This document shows, piece by piece, positions 36,640 to 48,240 of a stretch of DNA of 64,000 bases. Source of the DNA: Megalonaias nervosa (taxonomy: Eukaryota; Mollusca; Bivalvia; Unionida; Unionidae); the NCBI GenBank assembly GCA_016617855.1, contig JAECUM010004332.1:62001-126000 (forward strand), in the 5' to 3' direction. The notes beneath the pieces were generated by a model that saw only the letters and a program-made list of their open reading frames with translations, was not told the DNA's origin and ran no database searches. Every line of letters starts with the position of its first letter. The first letter of the stretch is position 1. The position numbers and the translations under genes are program-made.

Positions 36640-37510
36640 TCTCATTTCACTCATTTGGTGCAAAAAGATCATGCAAAAATTGTTGCAAGTAATTATTAGA
36701 AAAATGGGAAGAAAGTTTGAGATTGGAAATAACAGTAGAAAGTGAAAGGAGTGTAAAGGAAGTTATTGGAAAGTTGAAGGACACAATGGATTCATTAGAA
36801 TTTGAGAATCACCAAACAAAGAGAAACTGGGCCTTGGGTGGCCGAGTGGTCTAAAGCACTCACCGTCTCACCTCTGTCCATGTTGGTTCGAGTGTCAGGC
36901 TCAGCCTGCGTGGGTATGTGAGAAAGCTTGCCAGTAGCTTCCTGTGGGTCGGTGGTTCTACCTGGGGATTTCCTGTGTTCTTTCTCCACCGGTTATACTG
37001 GCTGCCATGTATGGTTGATCATGTGCTCAAAAATGGCGTTAAGCCCACAACGACAACAAATGAGAGAAACAATGCAGAGAGCAAAGAAGATAAAGGATAA
37101 ACTAAAGGGTGACATAAATGACTCAGTTTGGAAGCAGGCAAGTGCAGCAGCAAATCAGAATGATCAAGAAAGATGATTGTTAAAATTTCATAACTGGTGG
37201 AGGACTGAAATAAATTTGTAATGGAGTAAATTCCCAGACTGGTGAAGGATGTCACAAAATTTGAACAAGAGGACAGGGACATAGCAGTTGTTTGCAGGAT
37301 CTCTGTCCAGCAGGGACAACAGCAGCCATTTACTGTTAATTCCAAACGACTGCAAAATGTCAGTTATCAAAAATGCAAAGATTTTAAAGTAAGAAAAGGG
37401 AATCAGAAATGTGGGGAGTATACGACCAGGATGAATGTGAGACTCGTTAGTAAGTTGACTTTAATGATTTTGTGCATTGAAAAACAAAATAGGGTAAAAA
37501 GTTGAAATTT
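36640..37510 (+). pseudogene. Possible LINE ORF1 remnant, split by a SINE
   Basis: The flanks of the SINE at 36828-37062 read in the plus direction as charged, helix-like protein (for example VKEVIGKLKDTMDSLEFENH before and AKKIKDKLKGDINDSVWKQA after). A later segment FEQEDRDIAVVCRI resembles the ORF1 region after the coiled coil in L1/Tx1-type LINEs. Several frameshifts separate the pieces. A LINE ORF2 remnant on the same strand starts at 39120, so this could be part of the same decayed family, though a family F repeat and a 69 bp array lie between. Similarity is weak and the call is tentative. Confidence 0.35.
36828..37062 (+). mobile_element. SINE family B, full copy
   Basis: The head GGCCTTGGGTGGCCGAGTGG then TCTAAAGCACTCACC resembles a Leu/Ser-type tRNA. 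The B-box is TTGGTTCGAGTGTCAGGC. The body includes TATGTGAGAAAGCTTGCCAG and TATACTGGCTGCCATGTATG. The end is AAAAATGGCGTTAAGCCC then ACAACGACAACA. Flanking AGAGAAAC at 36820-36827 and 37063-37070 is the probable target duplication. Confidence 0.85.
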
Positions 37511-38011
37511 TACATCTTTTAATATGTTGGCAAGGAAATTAAAAAATAAGGCTGATTTGCAATTTTGTCAGTTTAAGGAGTTGGCCTAATAGGTATGTGC
37601 AGCTTTTTCATTTTAATGTGTTCATTTATTAATTTGTTGATTAAGTTACTTGTTACATTGAATTCTTTGTTATTTTAGATGTTCATTTTCTAATGTCAGT
37701 AATTTAGTTTTCAATTTTTTTTCATGACTCTTTTGGGACAGTAATATTTGAATTTTGTTTTCTTGTATTTTTACATAAATAAATTACAAGCCTATTTTGC
37801 AATGAAACTTATTCAGGACTGATGTAGTATATGTGTTGATATTGATGTTTAGCACATTGTTTCATATTACCTCATTTAATCCTCAGTAAATAGGATACTT
37901 CAGTTATTATTTTAGATGCCCTTTGCATAAGATAAACTTATTCATTCAATCTTCATCTTCTTCATTACTCATTTAGTATCACTTTTTCCATCTTTCTTCC
38001 TCATTCATTTA
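37511..38011. other. Unassigned AT-rich sequence
   Basis: No recognised feature. It runs up to the 69 bp array. Confidence 0.35.
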
Positions 38012-38565
38012 TACACATTTGTCTAATACTTAATTACTTCATATTTCTTATTAATTTTTAGCTATACTAGATATAAATGATACACATTTGTCTAATACTT
38101 AATTACTTCATATTTCTTATTAATTTTTAGCTATACTAGATATAAATGATACACATTTGTCTAATACTTAATTGCTTCATATTTCTTATTAATTTTTAGC
38201 TATACTAGATATAAATGATACACATTTGTCTAATACTTAATTACTTCATATTTCTTATTAATTTTTAGTTATACTAGATATAAATGATACACATTTGTCT
38301 AATACTTAATTACTTCATATTTCTTATTAATTTTTAGTTATACTAGATATAAATGATACACATTTGTCTAATACTTAATTACTTCATATTTCTTATTAAT
38401 TTTTAGCTATACTAGATATAAATGATACACATTTGTCTAATACTTAATTGCTTCATATTTCTTATTAATTTTTAGCTATACTAGATATAAATGATACACA
38501 TTTGTCTAATACTTAATTACTTCATATTTCTTATTAATTTTTAGCTATACTAGATATAAATGAGG
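38012..38565. repeat. 69 bp tandem array, 8 near-identical copies
   Basis: The unit contains ACACATTTGTCTAATACTTA, ATTACTTCATATTTCTTATT and AATTTTTAGCTATACTAGAT. Only one or two base variants are visible (ATTACTTC/ATTGCTTC, TTAGCTA/TTAGTTA). Each unit carries TTCTTATTAATTTTTAG, which looks like a splice acceptor. Very low divergence implies recent expansion or homogenisation. Confidence 0.95.
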
Positions 38566-38577
38566 ACAGCTTATGGA

Positions 38578-39119
38578 ATAATGTCTTGTCTGTTGTCCAT
38601 CCATCAGCACAAATGTATTATCACTACTCCTCCTAAACTACTTGGAGGATTGCCATGAAATCTTACACACACATTTATTCCATGGTCAGGTTGGTCTGGT
38701 CCTAAATAAAATTGGTGCCAATAGGACATCTAAAATGGCCACCACAGTGGCCATCTTGTAAAGCTAATCAATGCTCCTTATGAATGGATGGTCATATCAA
38801 CATAGGTTTTGCGCTGAAAGAGTTCTTAGTATTAAATACAAATGGTACTAATCTGATGACCAACATGGACACCACTAGAGCCATCTCGAAAATCATGTTA
38901 TCACTATTCCTTCACAAACAGAAGTAATATTACCATGGGGTTTTCACCAGAAGACATCTTATGATGTCTAGATGGATGTAAATGAAGATGGTATCGGTTT
39001 GATGTCCAATATGGCCACAACTGTGGCAATCTTGAAAATATCGTTATCATTACTTCTCAGTGGATGGTCACATCAGCATGGGGTTTTTGCTGAACAACAG
39101 ATACCTAGTTGGTCCTGAA
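38578..39119 (+). repeat. Family F repeat, copy with intact start
   Basis: It begins AGCTTATGGAATAATGTCTT, then TTGTCCATCCATCAGCACAA and ACTCCTCCTAAACTACTTGG, followed by about four diverged CATCTTGAAAAT-type units as in the array at 3490-4650. Confidence 0.65.
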
Positions 39120-39480
39120 TGTTAGGAAAACATAAGAGGAATAGCAAAATCTAAAGGAGTTTGATTGTGAAATATTAGAAATTGACAAAGATATGTCTGC
39201 CAACAAAGATCAGGAAAATTTATAAACTTCACAAAAAAGAAAAGAGGAAAAAAGCCAGAATTATCAGAATCTAGAAAAAAGTACATAGAACGTGTTTTAT
39301 TAAGATCCATTGCTAGATGGAATGGGTTTGGAGAAAAAAGTGACAAATACTTTTTTTAATCATGAAAAAAAGAAACTGTGTCAATAAAACAACAAAAGAG
39401 CTGATTTTAGATGATGGGACAATGTTTATATGGAATTGCAGTAAAACAGATTTCTTCAGCTTGATTTATAATACTTGAGA
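39120..39480 (+). pseudogene. LINE ORF2 remnant (linker before reverse transcriptase), L1/Tx1-like
   Basis: Plus-strand translation in broken frames gives RSIARWNGFGEKSDKYFFNH, which matches the family pattern R..ARW...GEKN.KYF. It is followed by NKTTKELILDDGTM, matching the pattern NK.I..L...DG. This is the region between endonuclease and RT of L1/Tx1-like non-LTR retrotransposons. The frame is broken and the endonuclease is absent, so this is a dead 5'-truncated copy. It continues after the satellite at 41582. Confidence 0.75.
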
Positions 39481-41581
39481 AGTTCAAAATAGATTATAAT
39501 CACAGTATCAAGCTCAAATAGATTTCATAATCACAGTATTAAGCTCAAATAGATTTCATAATCACAGTATCAAGTTCAAATAGATTTCATAATCATATTA
39601 TTAAGCTCAAATAGATTTCATAATCACAGCATTAAACTCAAATAGATTTCATAATCACAATATTAAGCTCAAATAGATTTCATAATTACAGTATCAAGCT
39701 CAGATAGATTTCATAATCATATTATTAAGATCAAATAGATTTCACAGTCACAGCATTAAGCTCAAATAGATTTCATAATCACAATATTAAGCTCAAATAG
39801 ATTTCATAATAACAGTATCAAGCTCAAATAGATTTCATAATCACAGTATCAAGCTCAAATAGATTTCATAATCACATTATTAAGCTCAAATAGATTTCAT
39901 AATCACAGCATTAAACTCAAATAGATTTCATAATCACAATATTAAGCTCAAATAGATTTCATAATCACAATATCAAGCTCAAATAGATTTCATAATCACA
40001 TTATTAAACTCAAATAGATTTCATAATCACTTTATTAAGCTCAAATAGATTCTATAATCACAGCATTAAACTCATATAGATTCTATAATCACATTATTAA
40101 GCTCAAATAGATTTCATAATCACAATATTAAACTCAAATAGATTCTATAATCACATTATTAAGCTCAAATAGATTTCATAATCACATTATTAAGCTCAAA
40201 TAGATTTCATAATCACAGTATCAAGCTCAAATAGATTTCATAATCACAGCATTAAGCTCAGATTTCATAATCACAGCATTAAGCTCAAATAGATTTCATA
40301 ATCACATTATTAAGCTCAAATAGATTTCATAATCACATTATTAAGCTCAAATAGATTTCATAATCACAGTATTAAGCTCAAATAGATTTCATAATCACAT
40401 TATTAAGCTCAAATAGATTTCATAATCACAGTATCAAGCTCAGATAGATTTCATAATCACATTACATGTATTAAGCTCAAATAGATTTCATAATCAGCAT
40501 TAAGCTCAAATAGATTTCATAATCACAATATTAAGCTCAAATAGATTTCATAATAACAGTATCAAGTTCAAATAGATTTCATAATCACAGTATCAAGCTC
40601 AAATAGATTTCATAATCATAGTATCAAGCTCAAATAGATTTCATAATCACATTATCAAGCTCAAATAGATTTATCAAGCTCAAATAGATTTCATAATCAG
40701 TATCAAGCTCAAATAGATTTCATAATCAGAGTATCAAGCTCAAATAGATTTCATAATCACAATATTAAGCTCAAATAGATTTCATAATCACAGCATTAAA
40801 CTCAAATAAATTCTATAATCACATTATTAAGCCCAAATAGATTCATAATCACAGATTAAGCTCAAATAGATTTCATAATCACAGCATTAAGCTCAAATAG
40901 ATTCTATAATCACAATATTGAGCTCAAACAGATTTCATAATCACAGTATCATGCTCAAATAGATTTCATAATCACAATATTAAGCTCAAATAGATTTCAT
41001 AATCACTTTATTAAGCTCAAATAGATTTCATAATCACAGTATCAAGCTCAAATAGATTTCATAATGACAATATTAAGCTCAAATAGATTTCATAATCACA
41101 ATTATTAAATCACAATCTCAAATAGATTCTATAATCACATTATTAAGCTCAAATAGATTTCATAATCACAATATTAAGCTCAAATAGATCTCTAATCACA
41201 GCATTAAACTCAGATTACAGTATTAAACTCAAATAGATTTCATAATCACAGCATTAAACTCAAATAGATTTCATAATCACAGCATTAAGCTCAAATAGAT
41301 GTTATTAAAATCACAGTATTAAACTCAGATTACAGTATTAAACTCAAATAGATTTCATAATCACAGCATTAAACTCAAATAGATTTCATAATCACAGCAT
41401 TAAGCTCAAATAGATGTTATTATAATCACAGTATTAAACTCAAATATATTTCATAATCACAGATTAAGCTTAGAGTTTATAATCACAGTATTAAACTTAA
41501 ATAGATTTTATGATCACAGTATTAAAAACAAATAGATTTTATAATCATAGTATTAATTTATCATCACAGTAGTAAGCTCAG
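39481..41581. repeat. 31 bp satellite array, roughly 65 copies, inside a LINE
   Basis: The unit is close to AAGCTCAAATAGATTTCATA plus ATCACAGTATT, with CAGCATT, CAATATT and CATTATT variants intermixed and some deletions. The last LINE-derived bases before the array (AAGTTCAAAATAGATTATAA then TCACAGTAT) already look like a unit, so the satellite seems to have been seeded by LINE sequence. LINE homology resumes at about 41582. Confidence 0.93.
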
Positions 41582-43400
41582 TTACGAGGAAGGAGAATTA
41601 TATGATAGTTCACTTGAAAGTCATAACAATATAGAAAGTATTTAAAAAGGATGGAAAATGGACAAAGTTCAGACTTGGATAGATTCACTGGCAAATTTTA
41701 TTAAATGTTGGGGAAGGATTACAGGGGTGGGTGTTCTGTGCAGATTAGTAAACTGTGGATATTGCTGTAGGAAAACTCGAGGTGTCATCCCATGTTTAAC
41801 ACAGGAAGAAAATACATTACAAATTGGAGACCTTTGTCTTTTTTATTTGTTGACAATAAAATTACTTTGACAGCTATTGCAGTTAGGATTTAAAAGTTCT
41901 TCCATCAATAATCAGTGATAATCAATAAGGATTTATGAAGGGTAGATTCACTAGTTAAAAATAACAGACTATTGCATCATATCATGCATCAGCTTGAGGA
42001 CAAATATAGATATGGTTTTTATATGGTAACTAATAAACTGAAAAAATGTTTTTCATTCAGTTCAGTGGTACGTTTTGGAAAAGTATTACAGTCTTTTAAC
42101 TTTGTTCATTCTGTTTGTAAGAGGTTCTGATTGTTTTGTAACAAGTTGTTATAGATAATGGACATATGTTGTCTTTCTTTATACTTGAAAGAGTCTTTCA
42201 TCAAGGAGATTCCCTTGCAACTTGTATGTTTATCATTGGTGTTGATATTTTAGTGATAAATTTAAAGCCAAATGTTGGTGTACAGGGACTGGTCTTTTTC
42301 ATGAAAGAGAACATATATTAGGTCGACATGCTGATGATGTTTTTATTTTTCTTGATGTATCTGAATGCTTTGTCACAGTAAGTATGAATACTATAAAAGA
42401 TGTTCCTAATACAGGTATCTAGACCTAAAGTAACAACTTAGTAACATAGCACAAACAAAGGCTTTTGGATTGGCAGCAATTAATATTTTGATGAAGAAAT
42501 GCCCCAAGATTGATTTATGTTGGTCTGTTCTTGACTTAAAACTCTAGGCATTGAATTTTCTTTTGATTCACAACAAATGTTGGAAATTATGTACAGGAAA
42601 AAAAATCAACGACTTCAAAAAGAATAGTGGATAGATGGAGTCCAAGAAATCTGGTGATGTACTTTTTGTAATAATTTGTGTTTTGCACTTATTTTTACAT
42701 CTTTTTTCAGGACTTCCAAATCCAACTGCTTATGCAGAAATAAAACTTTATTTAATTTTGTATGGGTGGTAAAGCTAAGAGAATTAAACATGATATCCCT
42801 TGTAGATCATGTAATTGAGGGAGGGCTAGATATAATTCATTTGGCACGTTAAGATAACATGGGTTAAAAGATTGCATGAAAGTAGACTGAGGAAATATGT
42901 TGTCAATGCAACTATATTTAAAAATAAAAAGGATATTTGGAATTTAAGGAGAATGAAATTGAAGTAATCTGGCAATCTTATCAAAAGCAGTTTTGGAGGG
43001 ATCTCATTTTGGTAGTAAAATATCTTATTGAAAAGAGGAACTGCAAAGTCAAAATGAATATTTATCCCATAGTATTTTAAATTTTGTCTCTCCCAGACAG
43101 TTTTATCAATACAAGTCTTGGAAAAAAACCTGGCATTGAAATATATTATGATTTAGTTGACAGGCAGGGAAATTTAATATTATTAGAAGTGATAAATTGA
43201 AAAATTGGATGTAATGAGTTTTGAAATACTTTCTTAATATACAAAATTCCAAAATAATAATAACTTTGATAAGCAGAAGGAGATGGAAATGATCTTGTAA
43301 AAACAAAACTTTGAAATACATTTACAAAGATCTTTCAAAAAAGTAAAAACAGAAACTTTCTGCTGTATCATTTTGCCATAACTTCAGCATTGGTTAAAGT
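41582..43400 (+). pseudogene. LINE ORF2 remnant: reverse transcriptase and C-terminal part, L1/Tx1-like
   Basis: Landmarks appear in order across changing frames. GVIPCL then NWRPLSFL is the RT start region. GFMKGRFT follows at about 41935. FHSVQWYVLEK matches the FDSV-W block near 42057. NGHMLSFFILERVFHQGDSL matches the LERG-RQGDPL block near 42156. HADD at 42327-42338 stands in place of the catalytic YADD. FWIG, then LGIEFSFD and a WSPRNL-like segment near 42640, belong to the region after RT. Multiple stops and frameshifts show it is inactive. No poly-A tail was identified and the 3' end is uncertain. Confidence 0.8.
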
Positions 43401-43495
43401 TCAGATATAAGTTCATTTTTCTGGGGTGACAAGTATGTGTGTGAAGGTCCTTCATGTGGAAGAGTTTTGCATTCAAGTTTTTCTGGTTGGTCTGT

Positions 43496-43677
43496 TGGTT
43501 GGTTTTTAACAGCAGTGTCATCACTTTATTGGTTATATCATGCTGAGGAAATGGGAGCTGTGTGCCATTCCTGAGGTTATGTTGAGGAAACTGACCTGGA
43601 CTTGCTCTGGCAGGTATCAAACCTGTTACTGTTGGATTGCAAGTTTGGCAGTATCAACTGAGCTACTACAGCTGTCA
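43496..43677 (-). mobile_element. tRNA-derived SINE (family C), copy 7
   Basis: On the minus strand it has GTAGCTCAGTTGATACTGCC, ACTTGCAATCCAACAGTAAC, AGGTTTGATACCTGCCAGAG (B-box) and AGTCCAGGTCAGTTTCCTCA. The body continues into CCCATTTCCTCAGCATGATA as in the copy at 20660-20822. Confidence 0.68.
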
Positions 43678-45371
43678 GAATAGTTTGGGGCACATCATGT
43701 CATTGTGAAGCTCTTTGTTCAGTAGTATCTATCAAGTTAGGGGAAAAAAACCCCAAGCTACTCTTTTCTGGTTTCTTATGCAAATTACATCTCCTTTTCA
43801 TGGAATAATGCATATACATGTAATTCAATAGCACAGCAGCAGTTGACTAGTAGACAGCGAAGGAAGGGCCTCTTTATTTATAATCAGTCACACTCAGAAC
43901 GGTGAAACAGAAAAGTTTAACCTGTGTCAACGAGATTATCATTCAGCATCTTGCACAGAAGATTCACGAACCCTTGTTTATCAGAACTGCACGTATACTA
44001 AGAATATAAGTAGTAAAGAAAACCTGTTTGTGTCATTGGTACCCAGCATGTGGTATACTTTCAGTACAATATGACAGTAAAAATTTGATTTGGATGATCT
44101 TTCTGCCAGTAGTGTTATATCAAGATAAAATGCGTTTTTATTCATCGTAAGGTACAAAAAATAATCTTACAACTCACTGGAAATGGTGTGACCATTACAT
44201 TATGACATCACTGATATGGCATTACATTTTACCTTAGTGTGTCATGGCATTATTAATTCAGGGATTAAATAGAAAACAATGTTACTAATAACGAAAATGA
44301 AAAATTATTATACAATTTGTTCATTCACAGTAACAATTTTGTGAGAGAAAATCATGAAGTCAAAAAAAAGTATTGCAGGAACGGGAAACCTAATTTTTTT
44401 GGACCTGCTGTAATCGTATGCACAGACTTTCTGTTGCAGAAACTGAAGTGATCTCCATAATCGTGTCATACTGAGAAATATTTTCTTACCGCTATGTACA
44501 GTTTATGTGTAAGAGAAGTCTTTGGTTTTCAGCCTGTGCAGACTGAATTAATTTTTAAATATTCATTCAATCTTTTTTATGTGTAAGAAAAGTCTATGGT
44601 TTTCGACCTGTGCAGATTGAATTAATTTTTAAATATTCATTCAGCCATTTGTATGTGCGATTAGTAATATAGAACTTTTTCCTCAAACTTTTCTATGTAA
44701 TAATTTTTACTTGGGGATAGATAATCAACTTAGAGCAGTGCAAGAGGTATTTATCTTTTTGGTGATTTTGGATTCCTTTGTCTTAGTTATGCAGAAATAA
44801 CAAATTTAAAACAAATTTAAATACTCCATCATCTTCTGCAAGTTTTGTTCCTTTTTTTGAATTAACCAAAATTGCTTCTCTTTGTAATGTATTAGACCAA
44901 TAAAACTGACTTTTGTTTTTTGCTCATCTATATAAAATGTGAAATGAATCTCAACTAATCGACAATTAAGCTCTGTAAACAGCTCTCTGATAATTTTGTT
45001 TTCTTTATGGAATCTTCTTTGTTTATCATTACATTATGACATCATTGATATGGCATCAAACCCCACCCATAACAACATAAACAGAATAAAAAATAATGTA
45101 TTTTTTGTTAATGCAAATTTTCTACATCCTGGGGCTAAATGGAAGCTATTCTTCTCATTCTAATGTAAGGAGGTTATCAAGCTATAACAAACCACTTGTA
45201 GATAAAGAAACTTTGTAGTATGTTCACATCTTGTGAGCTTTCATTGCCCATGCATTTATGAGGAATCCAAATGCTTTTAGTTTGGAAACCACTCACATCT
45301 GAAGTGGAACTCTTGCAAGAATCATATATTTCAAGTACTGCATATGAAGTTTTCCTTACCGTATGCAGGAA
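43678..45371. other. Mostly unassigned, with a 75 bp duplication
   Basis: TTATGTGTAAGAGAAGTCTT then TGGTTTTCAGCCTGTGCAGA at about 44503 is repeated at about 44578 with few changes, giving two tandem copies of about 75 bp. TCATTACATTATGACATCA-type phrases occur at both 44190 and 45028. No gene was recognised. Confidence 0.5.
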
Positions 45372-45553
45372 CCATCCATACTTGTTTATAGCTCGAGTCA
45401 AACTGCAAACAACAAAGATCCTGATCTGACATAGCCTAATGTGTCTTTCAGATTTATGGACCCAGATCTGCTGGCGCATTATGCAACAGCAGATCTGGGT
45501 TGGTATAGTTTGCAGTTGGACTTGACTTATTGACTTATAAGCAAGTATACAGT
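45372..45553. mobile_element. Double-hairpin MITE (family D), copy 10
   Basis: The left end is CATACTTGTTTATAGCTCGA; the right end is GACTTATAAGCAAGTATACA. The second hairpin is perfect around AGATCTGCTGGCGCATTATG and CAACAGCAGATCTGG; the first is shortened. The 140-codon minus-strand ORF crossing it is not a gene. Confidence 0.8.
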
Positions 45554-46877
45554 AATGTATATTGAGCCTGAACAACAAATTTCTTACAGGGTTTTCCAAC
45601 CAGAATTTGTAGCTAATAGTGGTTAGAGGTCTGACCTATCAAAACAACCAGGCATTTGATTGACCTATCGAGTGCCTATTGATAGGTCTGTTTACTGCCA
45701 CAGTGAGAGAAAATTACACAGCAGAGTTGATCATCCATTTACAAACTTCAAAAGTTCTGTGTTTCTCTAAACTGATCTCTTTCATTTAAGCTTTATGGAT
45801 TGCAGACCACATGTAAGAACTTCATTACGTCAAAACTTAAGAGCTTGACAGTTTGCAAGATCTTCTGACCTCAAAACTGAAGAGTTTGAAAACAGGAACA
45901 TGGGTGATTTTATTTTACAAAAAACACACAATAACATTTTTATGAAAAATTTTACATAGTTCAAATTACGTTAAAGACATAGGTTGACTTATCAGGTCGT
46001 AACAGCATGAAAAGGATTTAAATCTGTGGAACTATTTTGATAGATGTATAACATATGTTGACAGAGCTGGACTTAATGATAATATGTAAAATTGTACAGT
46101 GAATCATCAGATAGTAGAGATGCTTACTTAGTGGCAATAGTGCAGAGTGCCTCCTTTTTATACCCCAACCCTGACCTATTTTTAAGTGTAAAGAAAACTA
46201 CTGAAATATATCTCACTATAAAATTCACGTGGCCATTGCTGGTGAAATAAGAACTTAATTAGTTATGATGTGTATGTACAGTTAAGTGTATATAGTAAAT
46301 TTACTGCTTAAAAGTGGATGGTTTGAACAGATGCATTTTCTATTTTTGCATAACGTAGATTTAATGCTTACTGGGAAGTGAAAGTTAATTTGACCACTCC
46401 AAAAATGCTCATTAAAATTTTAGGGTGTAGCTTCAGTAGGTTAATGTAAAGTTTCCTTCCATTAAAAAATTCAAATAAAAACTACTATGAATTATACTAT
46501 ATTCTCAACTGAAAAGAAGTTACTCTCTTTCATAATTATCTTCCACCCACTTAAGCTGGGGCAGGGGAATATAGATGGATTCAATCCATCCACTTGTTTT
46601 CCTTCTAACCATCAGTCCATCCACCTGTCTGTCACACTTTTAGGGTACAACTCCAAACCTGCCCAAGAAACCTCTAATAACTTTAGTACACATACTAGAT
46701 TGGTGGTCTAGGTGTGCAATTTACTATTCACATGTCTTCATTTGTAATATTTACAATGTTTTTCTCCATTTGTCTCTCCAGCCAACCGTTATCCACTCTT
46801 TGGTTTCCAGGGCAAAATCCCAACACCATTTATGGTATCTTTTTGAAATTGGCAGACACACATGCGTATATATATAT
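45554..46877. other. Unassigned sequence up to the retrotransposon
   Basis: At 46580-46870 there are CCATCCACCTGTCTGTCACA-type segments, diverged in the manner of mollusc dispersed repeats. Related text appears beyond the retrotransposon at 53570-53740. A short TA tract (46866-46877) forms the left insertion flank. Confidence 0.45.
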
Positions 46878-47777
46878 AGTTACGTGTAGGCTCGTACAAA
46901 AGTAACAAAAGAAAAGAGTGAAGTCAACAAGCTTTGTAAATTTAACAAAATAATTTATTTCCCTAGAAAACAAGGTAAAAATATGAAATAGGACTTACGG
47001 TTTGTGAATCTAATCCAAAAATTAATCCTAGAATTCAAAAATATAAGTCCTATCACTAAAAAGCTCTAAGTTCGAATCTCGATGAAGTTCCAATATGGAA
47101 GGCGATGACATCCTCAATAACCAGTTTGTGTTGATGTGTCAACAGTTCCTTGTTGAGTCACCAAGAATATAATTCCGGCTTTTGAATTCCAAATAATTTA
47201 GTAAATGTCTTTGTCCAAGAATTTCGATGAAAAAGAGTATTTTCCAGGGTGAATAAATTATTTTAAATAAAAAACTCAAATCAAATGGCAACAACAGGAA
47301 TACCTTTTGGCCTGAAGGTATATTTTATGACTGATCAAATCCACTAGAAAATGTCTCTTTTAACCTGTGATTTTAGATCACATGATGGCTCACGTGGTCA
47401 CTTAACTTGAACAGCGCAGTAAAAAAATGCCAATTTGCACATAGGCTAGGATGCCCTATCTAAGAATCAGATTCCCACACTGGAAATAAATTTAAAAATA
47501 AAACTGATTACAACAAAGCTAACACGTAGGCTGAACATGACCTTGGTAATGACCAATCATTTTCACTCAATGTTTACAGAATTGGAACCAAGGTCAAGAA
47601 CTAGGTCAGCTTAAAATATAATGTAGCAATCATTTTGCGTTCTAATCAGACTAAAAGAACTGAACTAAATTTACTTGGAAAAATGTCAAATCCAGTAAAA
47701 TATTATCCTTACAATAAAATGTAATGAAACAAAAAAAAATATAAAACTAACACACAAATAATTTAAGTACATATACA
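46878..47777 (-). repeat. 3' LTR of the retrotransposon
   Basis: It is about 900 bp and directly repeats 52333-53247, starting (plus strand) AGTTACGTGTAGGCTCGTAC and ending AAGTACATATACA. Its first base is A where the other copy has T, which would have broken the terminal TG. Compared with the other LTR it lacks about 12 bases near 47082 (AGCTCTAAGTTCG versus AGTTCTAATTGAATCCAAG). Confidence 0.93.
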
Positions 47778-47785
47778 CTTCCCCC
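47778..47785 (-). promoter_or_regulatory. Polypurine tract
   Basis: Element-sense GGGGGAAG (seen as CTTCCCCC) lies immediately next to the inner end of the 3' LTR, the expected place for the plus-strand primer of reverse transcription. Confidence 0.75.
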
Positions 47786-47913
47786 ATAAAGAAAAAGAAA
47801 GATTTATATAATAAAGCTTTCTTTTTACCATATGTAAATTATACATGAGGTAAAACAAAATTACATAAGAAGAACTCTTATGAATTATACAAAGTATATA
47901 TGAAATAATATTT

Positions 47914-48240
47914 CTATACACGGGAAAGTGCATCTGGAATTAAATTATCTTTTCCCTTGATGTGCCTGATGGCAAGATTATATTCTTGTAAAAACAAACT
48001 CCACCTTAATAATCTTTGATTTTTATTTTTCATCTTGTCAATGAAAGTAAGGGGGTTGTGATCACTAAACACAACAACTGGAGAAGGGACTGAACTAATG
48101 TAAACTTCAAAATGCTCTAATGCCAGTATTAAAGCCAAACATTCCTTCTTGATTGTTGAGTAATTTCTTTGGTGCTTATTTAATTTCTTAGAGAAATAGC
48201 ACACTGGATGATCAACACCATTTCTGTCTTCTTGAATCAA
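47914..48240 (-). pseudogene. RNase H domain of the pol remnant
   Basis: An open 108-codon stretch contains CYFSKKLNKHQRNYS, ECLALILALEHFE, SDHNPLTFI and IKGKDNLIPDALSR. This is the usual gypsy RNase H order including the DHNPL motif and the terminal DALSR motif. It is separated from RT by frameshifts between 48241 and 48600. After it the element goes straight to the polypurine tract: there is no downstream integrase, consistent with the integrase being located upstream. Confidence 0.88.

Noticed and set aside
36795..37345. Several overlapping ORFs of 60-108 codons
   Set aside because: Those on the minus strand are shadows. The plus-strand pieces are SINE and possible LINE ORF1 remnants with frameshifts.
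38012..41581. Regular repeats that might suggest a CRISPR array
   Set aside because: Units are directly adjacent without unique spacers, no cas genes are present, and the DNA is animal.
45177..45599. 140-codon minus-strand ORF
   Set aside because: It overlaps a family D MITE and shows no domain.
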